The translations under genes were made by a program, and so were the position numbers. Source: Acidiflorens sp963847715 (GTDB lineage: Bacteria; Acidobacteriota; Terriglobia; Terriglobales; Acidobacteriaceae). Taken from it: 64,000 nt of DNA. Shown piece by piece: positions 46,139 through 55,718 of this stretch. Below the pieces are notes generated by a model. It was not told where the DNA came from. It saw nothing but the letters and a program-made list of their open reading frames with translations, and ran no database searches. Numbering within the stretch: the first letter of the stretch is position 1; every line of letters begins with the position of its first letter. The stretch lies in NCBI GenBank assembly GCA_963847715.1, contig CAWKAZ010000014.1, positions 62,001 through 126,000 of the forward strand. The letters run 5' to 3'.

Positions 46139-48007
46139 ATGAATCGAGGGTCAACAGTGCGGGCGAGACGAGTGCCGACGACCCTCTTCTCCTGCATTTT
46201 TCTCCTCCTCGCACTTGTTGCCCCAGTGCTTGCAGCCTCCGACAAAGACACGATCGATTCAGTAACGCGGCATGCTCAGAAGTTGGCTCTCACCGGGCAT
46301 ATAGAAGAAGCAGTGGCATTACTGCAATCCAGTCTGGCAGTTCGTCCCAAGGATCTGAACGCGCGGTTGGCCTTGGCCAGAATCTACGGAGAAAGCGGCC
46401 GCAATGATCAGGCTGAGCAGGAATTCCGCAAAGCGTTGCAATTTGACCCATTGGCTTCCGCGGCAGAATTGGCTCTGGGCACGTTCTACATTAAGACGGG
46501 CTCGTTACCCGCGGCGGAACAAATCCTCGAAGGAGCCGTTCGCCATCACCCAAAGTTGAACGAAGCCCGTCAGCAACTGGCTCTGGTTTTGGCAAGAGAG
46601 CGCAAGTATGCAGAGGCGGAGGCCAGCATTCGTTCGGTGCCTCCCCCTCTTGGTCTTGACGATCGGGTCCGCTATTTTCGATTAGTGGCCTCGATTCAGT
46701 CCGCCCTCGGAGATTCCCAGGCTGCTGCTCATTCCATGGAGGCGGCGCTGCAGGTGAAGCCGGACGATGAGGAACTGCAACTGCTAACCGCTTTTGCCGA
46801 AGCCCAAGCGGGCGATTGGCTGGCGTGCATCCGTAACGTCGCTCCACTCTACGAGAAACATCCTGGTGCCAGCAGCGGCCTGCTTTTGCTGAGGGCGCAA
46901 TTGGGTGCACACCAAACGTTCACATCCACGCTTCAAAACCTTCGCGCGTTGACCCTGCCGGAGGACCAAAAGCTGGACCTTCGAGCCCGCTGCGCTGAGG
47001 CCCTCGCGTCCGCCGACAAACACGCAGACGCGGTAGAAGAACTTCAAGAGGCAGTGAAACTCACTGGCGGAGGGGATGACACCCTCCTCTACAATCTTGC
47101 CGTTGAACAATACAGCGCTGGCCAATTCGATGCGACTTTTTCCACACTGGCACCGCTTCGCGACCGCAAGGATTCCGCCGAAATCGAAGACCTGCTGGGA
47201 GATGTTGAAGAACAGCGAGGCCGTCGCCCAGCCGCGGTCCACAACCATGAGCAGGCCATCGCACTCGCTCCGGAAGAAGAACGGTATCGCTTGTCGCTGG
47301 GCGCGGAACTTCTGAAGTTCGGCGACTACCAGCGCGCCGTCTCCGTCTTCCAACAAGCTGCCGCCGGCTTTCCAAATTCGGCGCGTATGTATGTCGGACT
47401 AGGTATGGCCTACTACTTCACGGAAAACAATGACCAGAGTGTGGCTGCTTTCCTGCGTGCCGACAAACTCGATGGTGGCTCCGGACGCGTGCTGGCATAC
47501 CTTGGTTCGACACAAGTCGACAACGCTACGGGCCCCGCTCCAGCAGCGGTCGAAGCGATTTGCAGCCGTGCCGACGCCTCCACCGGCTCCAATGCTGGCC
47601 AATCCGCCGCGGTTCTCTGGTGCGGCGCGTTGCTTTTCCGCAGTGCGTACCTTGCGGGCGATCAATCCGCCGCTCCAGATGTCCTCCCTCGTCTCCGCAT
47701 GGCGGTCAAATTGGCGCCACACGATGCCGTGGCCAATTGCTCGCTGGGGCGAGCTCTGGAGTGGACCGAACATCCCGACGAAGCCCGCCACTGGCTGGAG
47801 ATCTGCGTCCAGATGCGGCCTGATTCCGCCGAGGACCACTATCGATTGAGCCGTGTCTACCAGAGCCTGGGACTGAAAAAAGAGGCAGCCAAACAGTCAG
47901 AATTGACCGACAAGGCAAACGCAGAACGAGATCAGCACCAAGCCTTGGCGGATCGATTCGCTCAGGAAGTGCTGAACCCGTCCAAAGCAAATACGGATCC
48001 GAAATGA
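46139..48007 (+). CDS. TPR-repeat protein, exported
   Basis: The 622-residue protein has a signal peptide (LFSCIFLLLALVAPVLAA) followed by tetratricopeptide repeats through most of its length. Examples are the AEQEFRKALQFDPLASAAEL, RPAAVHNHEQAIALAPEE and AVSVFQQAAAGFPNSARMYV helices. It has no catalytic motif and is probably a protein-protein scaffold in the periplasm. Exported TPR proteins often accompany CRTAC1 proteins in this phylum, and one lies 7 kb upstream. It is followed after 82 bases by the second GH38 gene on the same strand, and shares its upstream region with the GH2 gene. Confidence 0.85.
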   Translation: MNRGSTVRARRVPTTLFSCIFLLLALVAPVLAASDKDTIDSVTRHAQKLALTGHIEEAVALLQSSLAVRPKDLNARLALARIYGESGRNDQAEQEFRKALQFDPLASAAELALGTFYIKTGSLPAAEQILEGAVRHHPKLNEARQQLALVLARERKYAEAEASIRSVPPPLGLDDRVRYFRLVASIQSALGDSQAAAHSMEAALQVKPDDEELQLLTAFAEAQAGDWLACIRNVAPLYEKHPGASSGLLLLRAQLGAHQTFTSTLQNLRALTLPEDQKLDLRARCAEALASADKHADAVEELQEAVKLTGGGDDTLLYNLAVEQYSAGQFDATFSTLAPLRDRKDSAEIEDLLGDVEEQRGRRPAAVHNHEQAIALAPEEERYRLSLGAELLKFGDYQRAVSVFQQAAAGFPNSARMYVGLGMAYYFTENNDQSVAAFLRADKLDGGSGRVLAYLGSTQVDNATGPAPAAVEAICSRADASTGSNAGQSAAVLWCGALLFRSAYLAGDQSAAPDVLPRLRMAVKLAPHDAVANCSLGRALEWTEHPDEARHWLEICVQMRPDSAEDHYRLSRVYQSLGLKKEAAKQSELTDKANAERDQHQALADRFAQEVLNPSKANTDPK

Positions 48008-48089
48008 GACGGACAAATTCTATGCCTTCACTCTTCCATCGAATTACCCCGGCAGCCCGGCAAAGTCACCTCTTCCGCAGGAGCGACAG

Positions 48090-50714
48090 ATGAGATTGAA
48101 GATTTGCGGTCTATTGATTGTTTGCGTTGCATTGTCGCCGATTACGTCGAGAGCACAGCAGCCGTATCACAATCCCACTGAAGTTTATGTCGTCCCGTTC
48201 TCCCATCTCGATCTTTTCTGGGCTTGCACTCAGGAAGAATGCCTTAGTCGCGGAGACTTCATCATCAGCAAAGCGATTCAACTAGCGAAACAGTACCCGC
48301 AATATCGTTACCTGCTCGAAACAGAAGTCTTCGTTTCACACTTTGTGGATACCCATCAGGGTACCCAGGAGCTGGAAGATTTTAAACAGTTAGTAAAGGA
48401 AGGACGCATCGAGATCGCACCCCTCTGGGCAGCCATCTATCAGAACCAGACACGTGGAGAAGCTCTGGTGCGCAACGTAGCGTACGGAGAACGTTACGCA
48501 CGCGATGTTTTTGGAGTCTCTCCGAAAGTAGCGCATCTCGCCGACATCCCGGGATTCACACGACAGTATCCTCAAATCCTGACAAAAGCTGCCATTCCCT
48601 ACATGGTGATGACGCGGATGGGTCCCCGCGATTTGTCCCTGTTCAACTGGCGGGCCCCCGACGGATCGGCTGTGCTCGTGTGGAACACTATCAATGGATA
48701 TGGATGGGGAGTGGGCCTGGGTTTGCACCTCGACCTGGACAATGATCGTCTTCAGGAGATCGCGCGCGACCTTAAGAACATTGAAGCGACCACGAACGGG
48801 CCCATTTACATGGGCTGGGGCACCGACCTCTTCGCGCCGAATGCCAAGTTGGTCGAGAACATCGCTGTTCTGAATCAACATCTTGCTCCCACCCATTTTC
48901 ATCTAGCCACCGCCGAAGAATTTTTCCGTTCAGCGGCCTCGACACCTAGGATTCCCGATTTATTCGGTGAGATTCCATCTTCGTGGGCCAATCTGACAAC
49001 TTCTCTGGTACCGCTCTGGCTGCCAGCCATTTCGGCCACCGATACCCTTCTGAGCGCGGAAAAGTTTGCCGCGATTAACTACGCTCTCCACTATGCCCCA
49101 TATCCCGATAAAGCATTCGAGGCCTTATGGAAAGCTAATCTGCAGTCGCTGGATCACAACAACGATGGCCAGGGCGGACGAATCGGCGACGAACGCAAAT
49201 TGGGCTATGCGCAAGAAGCCTCTTTAGGAGCCGGCCAGATCCTCCGCGATTCACTGCGTAACATTGCCGAGCGCGTGCAACGGCCGTTTCCAAGAAGCAC
49301 ACCCGTCGTCGTATTCAACCCTCTCAGTTGGACACGAGATGACATCGTCGAGACCCACCTCACATTATTTGGTGAAGTCGAAACTCCGGATATCGATGAC
49401 TACAAGAACGGGATGCGATTGCTGGATGAGAAAGGGACATCTGTCCCATTCCAGGTCGAGCAATACACCGATGGCAGCTCGCGGTCCCTGGAACTCACGT
49501 TCATTGCCCGCGGCGTGCCCTCTGTAGGCTACAAAACGTATTACCTGGTTCCCGCCAAGGCGACCGACAAGTTTCCGAATGCATGCGAGTTGAAGCTCGA
49601 CACCGACGATGACGCAAGACAGACAAACGACTCCATCGGGTCAGACGTTCTCGAAAATGAGTATTACCGCGTATCGGTCGACCGCGCCACCGGACGCGTC
49701 GATGTATTCGACAAAGAGTTGCAGCAGGCGGTGAGCAAGGGGATTGATATTGTCGCTGCCGAAGAGCGCGGCGGGGACGATCAGAACATCATTCTGCCCA
49801 CCGGACGCACACTGATCCATGTCGTCGACTCGCTCGACCTCGAAGAAAACAGTCCGGTTCGCGCGGTTCTGCGAATCAACGGCAATGTCGGGGGCATCCC
49901 CATCGTTCAGCGGCTCACTTTGTATCGTGGCATGAGAGAGATCGATGTGGAGAACACGATTATTTGGAAGCCCGGCCCATCGATGAATATCGAACAGGTT
50001 TTTCCCATCCTGCAACCGGACGCCGAGGTTCGCAACGGAATTCCGTACGGTACAGTCGCCGCCGCTGACATCATGGCGAAGGCTGGTCCGCATGGCGACG
50101 ATGAGGTGGCGCCTGATGTCTGGAAAGGATGGCGGCAGATGCAGGACTGGGTGTTCGCGGGCACCAAACAGTGGGGTTTCACCGTCAGCGCCGACCATAA
50201 TTTGGTCGAGGTGTCCGGCTCCGCGATCAGAGCCGATATGTTGCGCGGCACCCGTTTTAGCCCCGCTACCACCGTCCGGAACGGTCGGCAGGTGCTGGAC
50301 GCACGGCCAGCGACTGGTACCTATGTGTTCCGATATTCGTTCACCTCCGGCAAAGGGGACTGGTTAACGGAACAATCGTGGCGCGCTGGAATGGCGTTCA
50401 GTTCGCCATTGATTCCAGTAAGTTCGGTCAATCCGCTTTCAGGGAAACTCCTGCCGCCACAGAAATCCTTCTTGTCTTTTAATGCGGACAATGTGGTGCT
50501 CGCGGCCGTCAAGAAAGCAGACGCGGGCAGCGCCATCGTCGTGCGAACCTTCGAGATTCAGGGCCGGAGTGCAGAAAGCCCGATCTTGTTTCTGGGGCAG
50601 GAGCAACTTTTCAGGCAAGCGAATCTGCTGGAGGAGGATTCTCTTACCGGAGAGCAAACGAAACTCCACTTACAACCCTATGAGATCAACACGGCAAAAC
50701 TTCCCATTCCCTAG
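48090..50714 (+). CDS. GH38-type glycoside hydrolase, secreted, divergent active-site motif
   Basis: The 874 residues begin with a signal peptide (LKICGLLIVCVALSPITSRA) and go straight into the catalytic barrel: VVPFSHLDLFWA gives H39 and D41. The likely nucleophile is D152 in VAHLADIPGFTRQYPQIL, where common GH38 enzymes have D-x-F-G. Central and C-terminal domains follow (VVFNPLSWTRDDIV; QRLTLYRGMREIDVENTI). AGGAG precedes the ATG. It lacks the long N-terminal modules of the GH38 at 39257, so the two are not recent duplicates. The activity may differ from plain alpha-mannosidase. Confidence 0.85.
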   Translation: MRLKICGLLIVCVALSPITSRAQQPYHNPTEVYVVPFSHLDLFWACTQEECLSRGDFIISKAIQLAKQYPQYRYLLETEVFVSHFVDTHQGTQELEDFKQLVKEGRIEIAPLWAAIYQNQTRGEALVRNVAYGERYARDVFGVSPKVAHLADIPGFTRQYPQILTKAAIPYMVMTRMGPRDLSLFNWRAPDGSAVLVWNTINGYGWGVGLGLHLDLDNDRLQEIARDLKNIEATTNGPIYMGWGTDLFAPNAKLVENIAVLNQHLAPTHFHLATAEEFFRSAASTPRIPDLFGEIPSSWANLTTSLVPLWLPAISATDTLLSAEKFAAINYALHYAPYPDKAFEALWKANLQSLDHNNDGQGGRIGDERKLGYAQEASLGAGQILRDSLRNIAERVQRPFPRSTPVVVFNPLSWTRDDIVETHLTLFGEVETPDIDDYKNGMRLLDEKGTSVPFQVEQYTDGSSRSLELTFIARGVPSVGYKTYYLVPAKATDKFPNACELKLDTDDDARQTNDSIGSDVLENEYYRVSVDRATGRVDVFDKELQQAVSKGIDIVAAEERGGDDQNIILPTGRTLIHVVDSLDLEENSPVRAVLRINGNVGGIPIVQRLTLYRGMREIDVENTIIWKPGPSMNIEQVFPILQPDAEVRNGIPYGTVAAADIMAKAGPHGDDEVAPDVWKGWRQMQDWVFAGTKQWGFTVSADHNLVEVSGSAIRADMLRGTRFSPATTVRNGRQVLDARPATGTYVFRYSFTSGKGDWLTEQSWRAGMAFSSPLIPVSSVNPLSGKLLPPQKSFLSFNADNVVLAAVKKADAGSAIVVRTFEIQGRSAESPILFLGQEQLFRQANLLEEDSLTGEQTKLHLQPYEINTAKLPIP

Positions 50715-50730
50715 TTCGAGTGGACCATTC

Positions 50731-50760
50731 TAGAATACATCTTGAGCAAACGTTTGCTCA
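50731..50760 (+). promoter_or_regulatory. lacI-type gene promoter -10 box and 18-bp operator
   Basis: TGAGCAAACGTTTGCTCA (50743-50760) is a perfect 18-bp palindrome with the central CG step typical of LacI-family operators. It begins seven bases after a -10-like TAGAAT (50731-50736), so a bound repressor would cover the start of transcription of its own gene. Confidence 0.72.
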
Positions 50761-50780
50761 TATAGGGTTAAGTTGCTCCC

Positions 50781-51833
50781 ATGGACATTCGGGAAATCGC
50801 TGCTCGTGCGCGCGTTTCAACCGCCACCGTCTCCCGAACCATGAATCGCGTAACTACGGTTGATCCCCGTCTCGCGAAACGGGTCTGGAAAGTCGTTGAC
50901 CAACTCGGCTACTTCCCCAACACCCAGGCTAGGGCATTGGTCTCCGGCAGAAGTCGCATCTTCGGCCTGATCGTTTCTGAAATCACAAATCCATTCTTTC
51001 CCGAGATCATCCAGGTATTCGAGAACATTGCGGTCCAGCACAACTACGAAATCCTGATCACTTCGACCGCGCACGATCCCAAGCAGATGGAATCAGCGGT
51101 CCGACGAATGCTGGAGCGTCGGGTCGAGGGCGTCGCCGTGATGACCTTTGGCATGGAAGAGTCATTGTTGCAGGAACTGAAACTGCGGAATGTGCCGCTT
51201 GTTTTCGTGGATGTCGGGCCGGCGCGTCCGTGGGTCAGTAATATCCGCATCGATTATCTTCATGGCATACGCCAGGCCGTGCAACACCTCGTGGCCTTGC
51301 GACACAAGCAGATTGCCTTTATCAGCGGCCCTTTGCACTTGAAGTCCGCCCGGGTCCGTAAGCGGGCATTTATCACTGCGCTTAGGGAAGTCGGAATTCC
51401 AGTCCAACCTGCAATGATCGTCGAAGGCAACCACACCTCCGAAGGCGGCATGCAGGCTTTCGAGACCCTTCTGAGTCGAAATCCACGGCCGACGGCCGTC
51501 TTTTGTTCCAATGACATGACTGCCATCGGTGTCATGCGAAAGAGTTATGAGGCGGGAATCAGAATTCCCGAAAGCATTTCTCTGATCGGGTTTGACGATA
51601 TTCGGCTTGCCCAATTCGTATTGCCACCATTGACCAGCGTGCGCATGTCCCAGGAGGAACTGGGAAGATTGGCCTTTGAGGCTTTGCTCAAGGAGGTGCA
51701 ACGCAATGCCCCCGCACCGCACGGCACCGAGTATCAGTTGCAAACCGCTCTGGTGCTGCGACAGACGACGGCGCTTGCGCCGTCAGCCAAACCGGGTATC
51801 CTGCGTGCCAGAGTCAGGCGCCGGAAATCCTGA
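50781..51833 (+). CDS. LacI-family transcriptional regulator (arabinose operon)
   Basis: This 350-residue repressor has an N-terminal LacI helix-turn-helix (MDIREIAARARVSTATVSRT) and hinge helix (PNTQARALVSGRS). The periplasmic-binding-like effector domain follows (FGLIVSEITNPFFPEIIQVF, VFCSNDMTAIGVM, ESISLIGFDDIRLAQF, PPLTSVRMSQEELG). It is flanked by two near-identical 18-bp operators, one before itself and one before araD. L-arabinose or a derivative is the likely inducer because the downstream operon degrades L-arabinose. Confidence 0.94.
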   Translation: MDIREIAARARVSTATVSRTMNRVTTVDPRLAKRVWKVVDQLGYFPNTQARALVSGRSRIFGLIVSEITNPFFPEIIQVFENIAVQHNYEILITSTAHDPKQMESAVRRMLERRVEGVAVMTFGMEESLLQELKLRNVPLVFVDVGPARPWVSNIRIDYLHGIRQAVQHLVALRHKQIAFISGPLHLKSARVRKRAFITALREVGIPVQPAMIVEGNHTSEGGMQAFETLLSRNPRPTAVFCSNDMTAIGVMRKSYEAGIRIPESISLIGFDDIRLAQFVLPPLTSVRMSQEELGRLAFEALLKEVQRNAPAPHGTEYQLQTALVLRQTTALAPSAKPGILRARVRRRKS

Positions 51834-51844
51834 GTGCATTCCGA

Positions 51845-51873
51845 TTGACAACCGCGATACGGTTGGATAATCT
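51845..51873 (+). promoter_or_regulatory. Promoter of the ara-GH30 operon
   Basis: TTGACA (51845-51850) is followed after 17 bases by TAATCT (51868-51873), or after 15 by GATAAT (51866-51871). The operator starts seven to nine bases further on. Confidence 0.55.
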
Positions 51874-51880
51874 CGCGATC

Positions 51881-51898
51881 TGAGTAAACGTTTACTCA
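51881..51898. promoter_or_regulatory. 18-bp LacI-type operator before araD
   Basis: TGAGTAAACGTTTACTCA is a perfect palindrome. It differs from the copy before lacI only by a symmetric C/T (G/A) change. It lies over the expected transcription start. Confidence 0.75.
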
Positions 51899-51916
51899 CA
51901 CTAAGTCTTTGAATGA

Positions 51917-52630
51917 ATGGTGGACGCCATGCTCCTGCAGAGCCTGCGTGAGGAAGTGCTGGAGGCCAACCTTGAATTGGTCCGCCGCGGACTGGTGCTC
52001 TACACCTTCGGCAACGCCAGCGGGATCTCGCGCCAGCGCGGCCTGATCGCCATCAAACCAAGCGGCGTTCCTTACGAAACACTGACTTTCGAACACATCG
52101 TCATCACTGATATGGACGGAAAGATTGTCGAGGGCGACCTGAAGCCCTCCTCCGACCTCGCAACTCACATTGAGCTATACCGCCAATTTCCTTTGCTCGG
52201 GGGCATCGCTCATACCCACTCCGAGTTCGCTACTGCATGGGCGCAGGCCGGACTTCCGATTCCTTGTTTCGGCACAACCCATGCGGATTATTTTCACGGT
52301 CCGGTTCCGGTTACGGACGCCTTGTCGGCTGAGGAAATCGCCACTAACTACGAGAAAAATACCGGGGTCGCCATCTGCCGAGTTTTTCAGGGCGCTGACC
52401 CGATGGCAGTGCCCGCGGCTCTTGTGTATGGTCATGCTCCTTTTTGTTGGGGCAGAAGTCCGGCAGACGCCGCCCATAACGCGGTGATTTTGGAGTATGT
52501 GGCAAAAATGGCTTACTACACCATCGGAGTGCGACCAGGCACCCATCCGATTGCGGCCGAACTGCATGACAAACACCATTTGCGCAAACACGGGCCGAAT
52601 GCGTCCTATGGACAGGAACCCGCGCCATAG
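51917..52630 (+). CDS. araD: L-ribulose-5-phosphate 4-epimerase (class II aldolase fold)
   Basis: AraD converts L-ribulose 5-phosphate to D-xylulose 5-phosphate. The 237 residues are close to the family length. Recognised are LVLYTFGNASGISRQ, IAIKPSGVPYETL, the metal site GIAHTHSEFATAWAQAG (two His) and CFGTTHADYF, and a late His-rich tail (LHDKHHLRKHG). It is the first gene after the operator. ATG 51929 with GGTGGA upstream is an alternative start. The isomerase gene follows after 65 bases. Confidence 0.93.
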   Translation: MVDAMLLQSLREEVLEANLELVRRGLVLYTFGNASGISRQRGLIAIKPSGVPYETLTFEHIVITDMDGKIVEGDLKPSSDLATHIELYRQFPLLGGIAHTHSEFATAWAQAGLPIPCFGTTHADYFHGPVPVTDALSAEEIATNYEKNTGVAICRVFQGADPMAVPAALVYGHAPFCWGRSPADAAHNAVILEYVAKMAYYTIGVRPGTHPIAAELHDKHHLRKHGPNASYGQEPAP

Positions 52631-52695
52631 GCCGCACATCGACGTCGATCTGATTGCCTGACCTGCGAGAGTTTGGCCACATTTACGAGGACTTT

Positions 52696-54111
52696 ATGTC
52701 GACCACCAAAATGACGATGGGTCTGATCATCGGCAACCGCGGCTTTTTCCCCGATCATCTCGCAAAAACAGGCCGAGAAGAAATGATGCGTGCCGTGGAA
52801 CGCGCGGGCATGGACTATGTCGTCTTAGGACCCGAGCAAAGCAAACATGGAGCTGTGGAAACCCACGACGAAGCGCGCCGGTGCGCGGAGCTGTTTCGGC
52901 AACACCAGGATCGTATCGATGGCGTCGTCGTTTCGCTGCCCAATTTTGGCGATGAGCGAGCCATCGCCGACACTCTGCGCCTGGCGCGACTGGATGTGCC
53001 CGTATTGGTTCAGGCGACCCCCGACACGACCGCGAAGATGACAATTGCTTTCCGTCGCGACAGTTTCTGCGGAAAAATGTCAGCGTGCAACAATCTCACG
53101 CAGTACGGCATTCCCTACTCCTTGACCGCGCTCCATACCGTCAGTCCTGACTCCGTCGATTTCGACAACGACCTCGCCTGGTTTTCCGCCGTGTGTCGCG
53201 TAAAGAACGGTCTGAAGAACCTGCGTATTGGCAGTATCGGCGCCCGTCCCAGCGCCTTCAATACCGTTCGCTATAGTGAAAAACTTCTGGAGTCGCAGGG
53301 CATATCCATCGAGACTGTGGACCTGTCAGAGATTCTCGGCCGCATCGCCAAGCTCCCCGACGATAACCATGCCGTTCAAACAAAACTAGAGCAGATCAGA
53401 AAATACGTTTCCACCGACGGAATTCCTCAAGCTGCCCTGATCAAGATGGCGAAGCTCGGGTCGGTCATCGAGCAATGGATGAAGCAGACGGCCGTCACCG
53501 TTAGCGCCGTGCAGTGCTGGACCGCCATGGAAGAATATTTCGGCGTCGTGCCCTGCACCATCATGAGCATGATGAGCAACGATCTGATTCCAAGCGCCTG
53601 CGAAGTCGACATATGCGGGACTATCAGCATGCACGCCCTTGCCCTCGCGTCCCGTACCCCAAGCGCCCTGCTCGACTGGAACAACAACTACGGCGATGAT
53701 CCCAATAAGGCGGTTTGTTTCCACTGCAGCAACTTACCGAAACACTTTTTCCAGGACGTGCGCATGGATTTTCAGGCCATCATTGCGGGCACGGTTGGAA
53801 AAGAAAACACATTTGGTACCTGTGTGGGCCGCGTAAAAGCTGAACCAATGAGCTTTGCCCGCTTCTCCACCGATGATCGAGCGGGAACCGTGCGCGGTTA
53901 CGTCGGCGAAGGGCACTTCACCTCCGACCCGCTAGAGACATTCGGAGGTGCGGGGGTGGTTGAGATTGCAAAAATGCAGTCCTTGCTTCGATACATCTGT
54001 GAAAACGGTTTCGAACACCATGTGGCCGCGAATCTCTCCCGTGTCGCGGGGGCCGTGCACCAGGCCGCCACCCGTTATCTCGGTTGGAATATGTACTGGC
54101 ACGGAAACTGA
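52696..54111 (+). CDS. L-arabinose/L-fucose isomerase-family protein
   Basis: The 471-residue ketol isomerase of the FucI/AraA superfamily probably converts L-arabinose to L-ribulose in this operon. Seen are GLIIGNRGFFPDHLAKTGRE, VVVSLPNFGDERAIADTL and RIGSIGARPSAFNTVRYSE in the first two domains. AVQCWTAMEEYFGVVPC, PSACEVDICGTISMHALAL and LDWNNNYGDDP lie in the active-site region, and HVAANLSRVAGAVHQAATRY at the end. It is not the standard AraA of about 500 residues, hence no gene symbol. ATG 52696 with GAGGA is chosen; an in-frame TTG lies at 52654. Confidence 0.87.
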   Translation: MSTTKMTMGLIIGNRGFFPDHLAKTGREEMMRAVERAGMDYVVLGPEQSKHGAVETHDEARRCAELFRQHQDRIDGVVVSLPNFGDERAIADTLRLARLDVPVLVQATPDTTAKMTIAFRRDSFCGKMSACNNLTQYGIPYSLTALHTVSPDSVDFDNDLAWFSAVCRVKNGLKNLRIGSIGARPSAFNTVRYSEKLLESQGISIETVDLSEILGRIAKLPDDNHAVQTKLEQIRKYVSTDGIPQAALIKMAKLGSVIEQWMKQTAVTVSAVQCWTAMEEYFGVVPCTIMSMMSNDLIPSACEVDICGTISMHALALASRTPSALLDWNNNYGDDPNKAVCFHCSNLPKHFFQDVRMDFQAIIAGTVGKENTFGTCVGRVKAEPMSFARFSTDDRAGTVRGYVGEGHFTSDPLETFGGAGVVEIAKMQSLLRYICENGFEHHVAANLSRVAGAVHQAATRYLGWNMYWHGN

Positions 54112-54129
54112 GCCAGGGAAGGAGAACTC

Positions 54130-55716
54130 ATGGCCGTTGTCGCGGGAGTAGATTTCGGAACGCTCAGCGTTCGGGTGTCTATCGTGGACAGCAACCGTGG
54201 GATGCTGGCTTCGTCCGTCTCCGAATATCCAATTCACCGCCACAAAGATGATCCGGAGTATGCCACGCAATCGCACGACGACCACATGCGCGCCTTGGCG
54301 GCCGCTACGCGTCAGGCGGTGAAGGACGCCGGTATCGCCGGCGATCAGGTGCAGTCGATCGCCCTCGATACCACAGGATCTAGCGTCATCCCTGTCGGTG
54401 AGGGATTGGTCCCACTCGGCGAATATTACCTCTGGTGCGACCATCGCGCGAAAAACGAAGCGGCCGAGATTACAGAACACGCGCACCGTGCAGGCCTGCA
54501 GGCCATTCAGTGGTGCGGCGGCGTCTACTCCTCCGAATGGGGCTTCTCGAAACTTCTCCACTGGCTACGGCATAACCCCGATAAACGCGACAAGCTAGTG
54601 ACGGCCCTCGAACACTGTGACATGGTGGCGGCCACGCTTTGCGGAATTACCGGCCCGCAGCGATTGAAACGCAGCGCTTGTGCCATGGGCCACAAATGGA
54701 TGTGGAATCCGGACTTGGGTGGTCTTCCCCCGGAAAGTTTTCTGATGCAAGTCGATCCGTTGTTCGCTGGCATACGCGCCCGACTGGATGGCGAATGCGC
54801 AACCTCAGACAAGATTGCCGGAACATTGTCTCCGCTGTGGGCCGACAAACTGGGACTGCGAGCAGGCATTCCGATTCCAGTGGGCGCGTTCGATGCTCAT
54901 TGGGACGCGATCGGCGCTGGAGCGCAAGAGGGCGATGTCGTCAACGTTGTTGGCACTGCCACTTGCATCATGGCCTATGCCGCTACCGCTCCGCTAATTC
55001 CCGGCGTGTGTGGAGTCGTGCGCGGAAGCATTCACCCTGACTACACGGGTGTAGAGGCAGGACTCTCCGCTACTGGCCTGCTGTTCAACGGCATTGCTGA
55101 AAGAGCAAACAAGACTGTTGCCGAGTTGAGCAAAGGACTCCAGAACTATCGCGCCGGTCAGACCGGACTTCTGCGCATGACTTGGGACAACGGCGATCGA
55201 ACCGTGCTCGTCAATCCGAACCTTGGAGGTATCACGCTTGGCTGGAATGTCCTGCACACAATGCAGGATGAATTGTTTGCCGCCATCGAGGGAACGGCGT
55301 TTCATACCCGCGTGATTCTGGACCGCATGAGCGAGTACGGCGTGCCCACCCACCGCGTCATCAATGGTGGCGGCATACCGCAGAACAACCGGGTCCTCAA
55401 TCAGGTCTATGCCAATGTTCTCGGGAAACCTGTTCTCGTTCCAAGCAGCAAGGTTACCGGGCTGGGCTCCGCCATCTTTGCATTCCTGGCAGCCGGAGCG
55501 TTTCCAACCATCGCCGACGCGCAGCGCCACGTATGCCCGCGCTACGAGGTCTTCAACCCACAGCCGGAGACGAAGGATACCTATGACCAGCTGTACGATT
55601 GCTACCGTCGCATCTATTTCGACTTCGGACAGCCCCGGGTTGATTCCCGCTTCGGTGACGTTCTGCCCACATTGATTCGAGCAGCTGCGACGGAGCGCGC
55701 CCGAGGGTTGGAGTAG
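54130..55716 (+). CDS. araB: Ribulokinase (FGGY family)
   Basis: AraB phosphorylates L-ribulose with ATP. The 528 residues are typical. VAGVDFGTLSVRVSIVDS is the N-terminal ATPase-fold strand, followed by IALDTTGSSVIPV, LWCDHRAKNEA, GVYSSEWGFSKLLHWL, PVGAFDAHWDAIGAGAQEGD and VINGGGIPQNN. GAFDAH carries the catalytic Asp. It is 18 bases after the isomerase, with GGAAGGAG upstream, and two bases before the first GH30 gene. With araD and the isomerase it completes the L-arabinose route to xylulose 5-phosphate. Confidence 0.94.
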   Translation: MAVVAGVDFGTLSVRVSIVDSNRGMLASSVSEYPIHRHKDDPEYATQSHDDHMRALAAATRQAVKDAGIAGDQVQSIALDTTGSSVIPVGEGLVPLGEYYLWCDHRAKNEAAEITEHAHRAGLQAIQWCGGVYSSEWGFSKLLHWLRHNPDKRDKLVTALEHCDMVAATLCGITGPQRLKRSACAMGHKWMWNPDLGGLPPESFLMQVDPLFAGIRARLDGECATSDKIAGTLSPLWADKLGLRAGIPIPVGAFDAHWDAIGAGAQEGDVVNVVGTATCIMAYAATAPLIPGVCGVVRGSIHPDYTGVEAGLSATGLLFNGIAERANKTVAELSKGLQNYRAGQTGLLRMTWDNGDRTVLVNPNLGGITLGWNVLHTMQDELFAAIEGTAFHTRVILDRMSEYGVPTHRVINGGGIPQNNRVLNQVYANVLGKPVLVPSSKVTGLGSAIFAFLAAGAFPTIADAQRHVCPRYEVFNPQPETKDTYDQLYDCYRRIYFDFGQPRVDSRFGDVLPTLIRAAATERARGLE

Positions 55717-55718
55717 AC

